DNA of 64,000 nucleotides, taken from assembly GCF_017591435.1 (NCBI RefSeq), contig NC_059289.1:6995141-7059140 (forward strand), read 5' to 3'. Source of the DNA: Portunus trituberculatus. Lineage: Eukaryota; Arthropoda; Malacostraca; Decapoda; Portunidae. Below the pieces are notes generated by a model. That model saw only the letters and a program-made list of their open reading frames with translations, made no database searches and was not told where the DNA came from. Position 1 is the stretch's first letter; every line of letters begins with the position of its first letter. Positions 57,183-64,000 of the stretch are shown piece by piece. The position numbers were made by a program, and so were the translations under genes.

Positions 57183-57459
57183 CCTCGGTCGGCTGCTGGT
57201 CACCCAGCCAGTCTTCCCCATTAAGGAGCGAGCTCAGAGCTCATAGACTGATCGTCGGGTAGGACTGAGACCACATCAACACACAGCACACACCGGGAAA
57301 GCGAGGCCACAACCCCTCGAGTTACATCCCGTACCTATTTACTGCTAGGTGAACAGGGGCCACACATTAAGAGGCTTGCCTATTTGCCTCGCCGCTTACC
57401 GGGACTCGAACCCGGCCTTCTCGATTGTGAGTCGAGCGTGCTAACCACTACACTACGCG

Positions 57460-57460
<1 letters not shown>
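57183..57460 (-). mobile_element. tRNA-derived SINE, family 1, head type B
   Basis: Minus-strand head 57460-57392: box A-like TAGTGTAGTGGTTAGCAC, anticodon stem CTCGA/TCGAG with loop CTCACAA (CAC), T arm CCGGG/CCCGG with box B GGTTCGAGTCC. The body is the same as in the type A SINE next to it, but the head and the approximately 40 bp beside it differ. Confidence 0.8.

Positions 57461-57462
<2 letters not shown>

Positions 57463-57503
<41 letters not shown>
57463..57503. repeat. (GT)n microsatellite
   Basis: About 41 bp between the SINE head and the donor site of the Ig-domain exon. Confidence 0.95.
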
Positions 57504-57504
<1 letters not shown>

Positions 57505-57518
57505 GCAGCCACACTCAC

Positions 57519-57697
57519 CTGTCGCTCCATGGAGTGTGTGGTGCGGCAGGGCAGGAAGACAGAGGTGCCCAGCTGTCCTGTCACGTTCGTCAGGCTGTTG
57601 TTCTGCACGGCAGCCACGCGCTGCTCCTCCAGCGCGGCGGCAGCGGCGGCTGCGGCGGCCTTAGCATCCAGGCCGTGAGAAGAGTGCAGGGGCGTGA
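57519..57697 (-). CDS. Exon with the start of an Ig domain, Dpr-like
   Basis: Minus-strand exon of 179 nt: acceptor CCCGCCTCACAG, strong donor CAG|GTGAGTGTG, phase 0 out. It encodes a Ser/His-rich lead, an alanine run (eight Ala plus neighbours) and LEEQRVAAVQNNSLTNVTGQ, then LGTSVFLPCRTTHSMERQ. N-V-T-x-Q-x-G-x-x-x-x-L-x-C-R is the A/B-strand pattern opening the first Ig domain of Dpr-family cell-surface proteins, with the first disulphide Cys in LPCR. The next exon would begin with the tryptophan strand (SWIR in Dpr); it is not seen in the window to the left, so a long intron is implied. Other Ig-superfamily genes remain possible. Confidence 0.55.
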
Positions 57698-58004
57698 CTG
57701 TGAGGCGGGAAATAGCCCGACCGCTTTTGGTGACTCCTCAAAGAAAAGAATAAAAGAGTTAGCATAAAAAATGTAGACCTCAGAAAACAAGGCGTAATCA
57801 AAGACATTATAGGAAAAGGTGGCAGGAAACAAAACTTCACAAAAAAGATCACAAAACAAGGCGATAAAGATTCTCCCCTTTGTTCTCCTTGGCCAGAACA
57901 CTTGTTACATAAAAAAAAAAAAACACATAAATAGGACACATCCCCAATATAGTGACAAAACAAAGTAATGCAGAACAAGGCGCCACAAAAAAAAAAAAAA
58001 AAAA

Positions 58005-58078
<74 letters not shown>

Positions 58079-58592
58079 TCGCAGAACAAGTCGTCACAGA
58101 GCAGGGATACACAAATACGAAGACCACCAACAAAAACAACCTCCAACAACATCACTCTCACCACCACCACCACCAACAACAACAACCACCACCACAACCA
58201 CCAACACAAACAACAAAAGGGTGAAGTAAAAAAAATTAGCAAGGTCTGGTGTATCTCTTTCCCGTCCCTGCAGAAGATAAGGGACGCTAAATGCCAGGTG
58301 AATGTATCTGGGGTTAGGCGAGGAACGGTGTAACCTTCCCTGTTCATCATACATTCCCTCATTCATTGCTAATTAGAGGCGGGGAAGTCGACTGCAAAGT
58401 GAGACGCGGCCATTCAAGCGACAACCTTACGTCCTTGTTTACTGAGACAGTGTGGGCACCGCGAACGAGGAAACACGCGATGGAAAGATAAAAAGCCGGA
58501 GTGTAAAACGAGCAGGATGAGAGAGGAAGCTGTCCATCGAGAAATTAAAAGAAGCGAAAGGGCATGGCAATGAAGGAAGTTTTGCAAAGATA
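57698..58592. other. No gene seen; contains (TA)n
   Basis: Probably intron or 5' region of the Ig-domain gene. TA at about 58010-58076 preceded by an A-run; ACC/AAC-rich stretch at 58140-58220. Confidence 0.6.
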
Positions 58593-58594
58593 TT

Positions 58595-58680
<86 letters not shown>
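58593..58680. repeat. (GT)n microsatellite
   Basis: About 87 bp of GT. Confidence 0.97.
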
Positions 58681-58683
<3 letters not shown>

Positions 58684-59530
58684 AGAATGTTTGAAGGGAG
58701 AAAGGTAAAATGTTAGTGTGAAAAGGACTTTGTAGGGAAAGTTTGTTAAGAAAGGGTAAAGAACATTGTAGGGAAAGTTTGTAAAGAAAGGGTAAAGAGA
58801 AACGTTTGCAAAAAAAGGTAAAAACTGACTACTAAGTTTCCTTAAGTACGAAAAAAGAGGATCACAGTGAAAAAAAATAAGCATTACAAGAAAAGAAAAT
58901 CTACATTGAGAGAGTGAAAAAAAAAAAAACGAGTGTGTAAAGCGGCAAAACGAGAAAGAAAGATTTATAGAGAAAAGTTAGAAAGTTAAAGTATGTGAAA
59001 AGGACAAAGAGTTTGTAGTGAATTGGTTAGGAGTGTGTGAGTGAATGAGGCATAGTAATAAAAAGAAAACAAGGCTTGAAAGGAAAATGTATAAAGCTGA
59101 AGAGTGGCAAAGCTATGTGAAGAAATGTTAAAGTGAGTATGAAACAAGTTATATGGAGAATGAGTTGTGGAGGAAAAGGGTAAAGAGTCAGTGTGGAAAG
59201 GGCATTATGATGAAACAACTTGCAAAAATGGTAAAAAGTTTGAGCATAAAAAAAACCATGCAGACTAAATATATACACAAAAAAAAGTCAAAGTGAATAA
59301 AAAAATGTTTAAAACCAAAAAGGTGTAAAGTTGAAGTTTAGAAGAAATAAGGTAAGTAGAAAAAGGGTTGCAACGATAACACAAAGTGAAAGCGTATAAA
59401 ACTGTGGGAATATAAAATAGGAGATAAGAAACGAAAGAGAAAAAAGGAAGAAAAACGCCTGACATTTATTTGGGGAAGGTATGCAAAGAAAAAGGTGAAA
59501 AAAGCGTGCATAGAAAACAACACTCGTAAA
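58681..59530. repeat. Purine-rich degenerate tandem repeat
   Basis: About 850 bp with strong A/G excess on the + strand and recurring GGGAAAGTTTGT, AAGAAAGGGTAAAG and GTGTGAAAAGG words. The clearest pair, about 37 bp each, is 58733-58768 and 58769-58803. Confidence 0.6.
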
Positions 59531-59574
59531 GATATCTTATTTTACTGATGGATTCTCTTTTATAGTTATACTTG

Positions 59575-59787
59575 CAATACATACCGTAAACGAAACTAAC
59601 CTAATCTAACCACATCCAATCTTATCTAAAAATGACATACTAAAGTAACCAAACCTAAGTTAACTTACACCAAAGTAAACTAAAAATAACCAAAACTAAA
59701 CCAAACAAACCAATTTATCCAAACCAAACCAAATATAAACTTAACCAACACAACGAAACTCAATACAAATTAAACGTAACACTCCCT
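59575..59787. repeat. Degenerate AACC/AACCTA-rich tract
   Basis: Repeated words CTAACC, AACCTAA and AACCAAAC over about 180 bp; low-complexity, with no fixed unit. Confidence 0.5.
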
Positions 59788-61271
59788 TCACTGACCATCC
59801 TGGTGAACTATTTTTCAACTTTGTTATCCTCCATGACCTAGAGCAACTGATGCAACACCTTACTCGTACTCATGACCGTCTTGGACACGCCCAACATTTT
59901 TTATTTCTTTCTTACCTCTAATCCTTCTGCTTACGATGTTACCTTATTTTCTCCGTTAGGCTCCTACGATCACAATCTCATTTCTGTATCTTGTCCTATT
60001 TCTCCAATCCCTTCTAAGGATCTCCAAAGCGGAGGAGCCTCTGGCGTTTTGCCTCTGCCAGTTGGGGGAACTTGAGGAGGTATTATGCTGATTTTTCCTG
60101 GAATCATTACTGTTTCCGTGTCAGGGACCCATCTCTTTGTGCTGAACGCATAACAGAGGTGATATTGTCTGGCACGGAGGCGTACATTCTTCATTCATTT
60201 TCTCAACATAAACCTTCTAAACCTTGGTTTAACACAGCCTGTTCTCGTGCTATACATGAGAGAGAGGTTGCCATCTCCTGAATCTCATGCACTACATATT
60301 TCTGCCAGGAATCATCGCAAGTCTGGCCTTCAACTTGCCAAACACACCTTCATATTTAGAAAATGTCAAAATCTTTTAAACTCTAACTTCCGTCGTGACT
60401 TCTAGCATCTAGCCAAAAACATCTCCAATAACTTCACTTCTTCATCTTTCCCCCTTTATTTAATCCTGATGGCACCACTGCCATCTCTTCTGTCGCTAAA
60501 GCTGAACTCTTTTCTCAAACCCTTGCTAACAACTCCACCTTGGATGATTCTGGGCATGTCCCTCCCTCTCCTCCTCCCTCTGATTATTTCATGTCTACAA
60601 TTAAAGTTCTTTGTAACGATGTTTTCCATGCCCTCGCTGGCCTAAACACTCGGAAGGCTTATAGACTTGATGGGGTCCCTCCTATTGTTCACAGAAACTG
60701 TGCTTCCATGCTTTCATCTTGCCTGGCCAAACTCTTTCAACTTTCCCTATCGACTTTTATCTTTTCTTCTTCCTGGAAATTTGCCTACATTCAGCCTGTT
60801 CCTAAAAAGGGTGACCGTTCTAATTCCTCAAACTACCGTCCTATAGTTTTAATCTCTTGCTTGTCTAAAGTTTTTGAATCTATCCTGAATAGGAAGATTC
60901 TTAAACATCCGTCACTTCGCGATCTTCTATATGATCGCCAGTATGACTACTGGTGATCTTCTAGCTTTCCATACTGAGTCTTAGTCATCCTCTTTTAGAG
61001 ATTTCAGTGAAATTTTTGCTATCGCGTTAGACCTATCAAAAGCTTTTGATAGTCTGGCATAAAGCTTTGATTTCCAAACTGCCCTTCTACGGATTCTATC
61101 TTTCTCTGCAACTTTATCTCAAGTTTCCTTTCCGACCGATGTGGTAGAAGGCCACTGTTCTTCTCCTAAACCTACTGATAGTGGAGTTCCTCAGGGTTCT
61201 GCCCTATCACCCACTCTCTTTCTATTATTCATTAATGAACTTCTTAACCAAATTTCTTGCCCTATCCACTC
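59788..61271 (+). mobile_element. LINE-A copy, cut by a Gmr1-like LTR
   Basis: From the endonuclease end (PLGSYDHNLISVSCPIS; the SD/YDHN motif) through NLRRYYADF, LNTRKAYRLDGVPPIVHRNC, FAYIQPVPKKGDRSNSSNYR and LFLLFINELLNQISCPIHS, where the LTR begins at 61272 just before the catalytic box. Several frameshifts, for example near 60960 and 61080. Confidence 0.87.
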
Positions 61272-61870
61272 TGTTACGGTCCGCCCGTAACATACTCCAC
61301 TACCATCACCTCATCCGCCTGCTACCTCGTTCGCCACCTCTCCACCTCCCCTCCACGTCACCGTCTCATGAAGCCCCGCTCCTGTCCCGAAGTTGGATTC
61401 ACGCGGCCCCATTCGACTCAAGCGGAAGTGTTAAGCAAGCTCCCTGATTTCTGGAAGTCAGTCGAGGTCAAGGCCTCAACCAGTGAACACAACGCCTCTT
61501 GGACTACCGTGGGATCCACCATCACCCAGCACTTCACCACTGCGACACCTCATAAGTATCACTTCCCCTCGTCCGTTTTTTTCCACATTGCCTCCATATA
61601 GGATTAGTATTATTGTTAGGTATTAAGTTGGGTTCTTTATTGTTGTATTTATTTGTGTGTTATATGTATATGTATGTCAGTTTCATGTGTTTTTGTTCAT
61701 GTTATTATATCTATGTTTGTATTCAGTTTCATTATTGGGTTATTAAATAGCTTCTTAAGTGCCCCCCTTTGCATTTCCTCACCAGTTGAACCTGCAGTGT
61801 TTTTTTTTTATTGTTATTGTTCACCGGCTCCCCGATGCCAATCTTACCCATTTAACCGGTGAACGTAACA
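61272..61870 (+). repeat. 5' LTR of the + strand Gmr1-like copy
   Basis: Starts TGTTACGGTCCGCCCGTAAC (hairpin) and ends GTGAACGTAACA. Confidence 0.9.
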
Positions 61871-61871
61871 A

Positions 61872-61888
61872 TTGGCGACCGTGACAGG
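61872..61888 (+). promoter_or_regulatory. Primer-binding site
   Basis: TTGGCGACCGTGACAGG, identical to the minus-strand copy. Confidence 0.75.
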
Positions 61889-62550
61889 ACCATTATAACC
61901 CTTGTTCAGTGTTCCATTTTTCCAGTGACTTTTTTCTGTGATTACATTATTTTTTTTCTTGTGTTTCTGTGGTGTTGTGACTTTGATGTGTTTTTTCTGT
62001 GACTTACTCTGCGTGTGGTTTAAATTTACCTTTGTGCAATCAAGTGGCTCCTTTTGGGTTAAAAGTGCTTCGTGACTTTCATTGGTATCGCATAGCAGTG
62101 GTAGAGCAGGAAACCAGGTAGAAAGGCGTGTTCACCGATAGCACTTATCTCTATTTTTGCACATAGGCAGGTGTGTAATAAGTGTTATCCAAGTGTTGGG
62201 ATCATCATATGTTCATGCGAACCCTCAATCCCCTCACTTCGCGGATCATTTTTCTCGCTAGTTAGAATTGGCCATTTTAACTAGTCTCTCAGACTAATCC
62301 GCCTCCTTATCAATAACAAGTCTCAGTACAATTCGCTCCTCACTCTCAAGTCTCGTAACTAGAGTAATCCGGATCCCTCTTAATGCCGTAATTCTCTAGT
62401 TTACCCTCATTAGTGATTGTACTCATAAGTGTTTACTTAAGTATAATCTAGGTAATTTCAAGGTTGCCTTTATTATCACTCTGCCAAGTTCCTCACTTAA
62501 GTAATTCGCTTATCATTTTTTTTGTTGTTGTTGTTTAACATCTATTTAAT

Positions 62551-63612
62551 ATGGCTTCCGCTCAGTTTAACGTTGAAGATTTTTGTGCTGACCCTTCTCT
62601 GGAACAACTTAAAGATGCTAATATAAAAAAGGACCAATGGAAAGCCATCGCTAAACATTTTGATGTTCCCATCACGTCTCAGATGACTAAAGAGGTCATT
62701 AAGAATGTAGTTGTTGAACATCTAGTGCAAGAAGGTCAGTTGCTAGGAAATGCCATAGAAGAGTTAACTCCCATGTCAGCCTCTACGAGGACTATAATAC
62801 ACAGTCCCCAGGAAGAACAGGATAAGAGTAGGATAAGTCAGTGGGAAATTGAGAAGCTTAGACTAGAATACCGGATGCATGAAAACAAATGCAACTACAG
62901 GCAGAAAAAGAGAAAGAATGCAACTACAGGCAGAAAAGAAGAGAACAAATGCAACTACAGGCAGAAAAAGACAAATGCAACTACAGGCAGAAAAGAAGAG
63001 AGAGAATTTCAGTTACAACTTAAAAGGCAGGAGAAAGAGTTAGAAATTCAGGAGTTAACCCTACGAAATGACGCTAAGTTTAGAGGGAAGAAATAGATAT
63101 AAAGAAAAAGTTAGCAAGCTTTAATCCTGCTACAGCTGCTCGCTAGTTCCCCTTTTGATGAATCTGATGTTGACGGGTCATTTCGCGCTTTTGAGAGCAT
63201 TGCTAATAGGAATAAATGGCCCAAGGATCAGTGGGTGTCTCTCCTTGTCCCTAAGCTAGTAGGAAAAGCTTATAGGGTATACAACGGCCTTAGTGATGAG
63301 GTAGAATATGAAGAGATCAAAGGTAACATTCTAGACGCCTACTCTATCACTTCTGATGGATACAGACAACAGTTCCGAAAGTATGTGAAACCAGACTCTC
63401 ACACCTATGTTGAATTTGCTAGTGAGAAACTAAGACAATTTAAGAAATGGTTAGCCGCCCTTAACATTACCACCTTTTCGGAGTTGCTCAATCTAATGGT
63501 CCTGGAAGAATGGAAGAACAAGTTACCCTTTAATATTCTGAGGCATGTGGAAGAACGGGAGAGAGTGATCTTATGTCTGCCGCTAAAGTGGCTGATGCCT
63601 TTGCTTTGTTGA
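62551..63612 (+). pseudogene. Gmr1-like gag, + strand copy, frameshifted
   Basis: 62551-63096 encodes MASAQFNVEDFCADPSLEQL through the repeat-bearing coiled region (62885-63000) to GKK and a stop. The capsid-like part resumes in another frame (DESDVDGSFRAFE; 63235-63612, SLLVPKLVGKAYRVYNGLSD). The frame change before the stop is the same as in the minus-strand copy. A 1-bp difference near 63140 (CTGCTCGCTAG against CTGCTCCGCTAG) adds another break. Confidence 0.85.
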
Positions 63613-63734
63613 TGGGATCCCTGGGTAGTAGAGGTCGTGGTTCACTATCTAATGTTAGGTCCTCCTTTGGGGAAGGTTTTGGGGCGCGGTGGTAAGCCGA
63701 CCGGATTCTCGCCAAATGCATATAATTCCCCTGG

Positions 63735-64000
63735 TGTACATACTGTAAGAAACCAGGTCACACGATCCAAAAATGTAGACACCCAAATTGCAAGGCCTCT
63801 CAACGTCAACTTTCTTTTGTGGCCCCTAAACCTAACACATTTGAGAACAAGAAACCAGTGGCCCTAGCTAACCCTGTCAACTCTCCTCTAGAACTTTATG
63901 ACTCGTACATGTATCAAGGTAAAGTGTCCCTGACTGATGGTAAAGACAAGGCAATAAATGTCAAGGTTCTGCGTGATACAGGTGCTGCCCAATCCATCTT
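63735..64000 (+). pseudogene. Gmr1-like zinc knuckle and protease start (window-truncated)
   Basis: CTYCKKPGHTIQKC at 63735-63776 (C-X2-C-X4-H-X4-C), a linker, and the protease active site VLRDTGAAQS at the window edge. Confidence 0.85.

Larger units (their letters stand above)
61272..64000 (+). mobile_element. Gmr1-like Ty3/gypsy element, 5' part (continues past the window)
   Basis: 5' LTR 61272-61870 (599 bp), PBS, leader, gag, zinc knuckle and the start of protease; the window ends at the DTGAAQS codons. Same family as 35540-42271, to which it is very similar. Its LTR is about 66 bp shorter because it holds one instead of three copies of the 24-bp unit, plus smaller differences. Confidence 0.9.

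Noticed and set aside
57392..57460. Functional tRNA gene with anticodon CAC
   Set aside because: Acceptor stem has a mismatch and the sequence continues into the SINE body shared with other copies.
59590..59780. Interstitial telomere (arthropod TTAGG type)
   Set aside because: CTAACC-like words occur, but there is no regular 5-bp array; simple A/C-rich low complexity explains it.

Overview
The window is eukaryotic nuclear DNA, most likely from a decapod crustacean and plausibly a brachyuran crab. The evidence is intron-bearing genes with GT-AG splicing, very long GA/CT, TA, GT and ATT microsatellites, arthropod-type non-LTR and Penelope-like elements, and tRNA-derived SINEs. Three runs of exactly 500 N (17573-18072, 43203-43702, 50831-51330) are scaffold gap placeholders.

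Two host genes are clear, both on the + strand. Positions 257-4245 hold the last eight exons of DLST, the E2 succinyltransferase of the 2-oxoglutarate dehydrogenase complex; its first exon(s) lie left of the window. Positions 14271-15551 hold a complete two-coding-exon DOHH (deoxyhypusine hydroxylase, eIF5A maturation) with all four His-Glu iron ligand pairs. On the minus strand there are isolated exons of other genes: a membrane-protein exon at 35077-35318 (family not recognised), an Ig-domain exon at 57519-57697 resembling the start of a Dpr-type domain, and a weak candidate exon at 44134-44248.

The rest is nested mobile DNA. 6.9-13 kb: a Penelope-like element with inverted arms, split by a jockey-like LINE (called LINE-A here), and a second, minus-strand LINE-A split by a PIF/Harbinger-type element with a perfect TAA duplication. 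16.0-17.6 kb: a non-autonomous hAT-like element with GCGGAT hexamers. 18.5-21.4 kb: a CsRn1/Kabuki-like Ty3/gypsy element with both LTRs but most of pol deleted. 21.7-24.8 kb: an RTE-like LINE (LINE-B). 25.1-33.5 kb: an array of (GA)n tracts, up to about 980 bp, alternating with retroposons (LINE-C and another) whose A-tails end directly at the GA. 33.6-34.3 kb: a probable solo LTR. 35.5-42.3 kb: a nearly full-length minus-strand Ty3/gypsy element with the unusual order gag-PR-INT-RT-RH (Gmr1-like). 42.3-61.3 kb: several LINE-A copies, a second LINE-B, a Penelope GIY-YIG fragment and two SINE families. 61.3-64 kb: the 5' part of a second Gmr1-like copy on the + strand, cut by the window end.

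Most mobile-element reading frames are broken by stops or frameshifts. LINE-C and the Gmr1-like family look youngest. No bacterial features, CRISPR arrays or operons are present.
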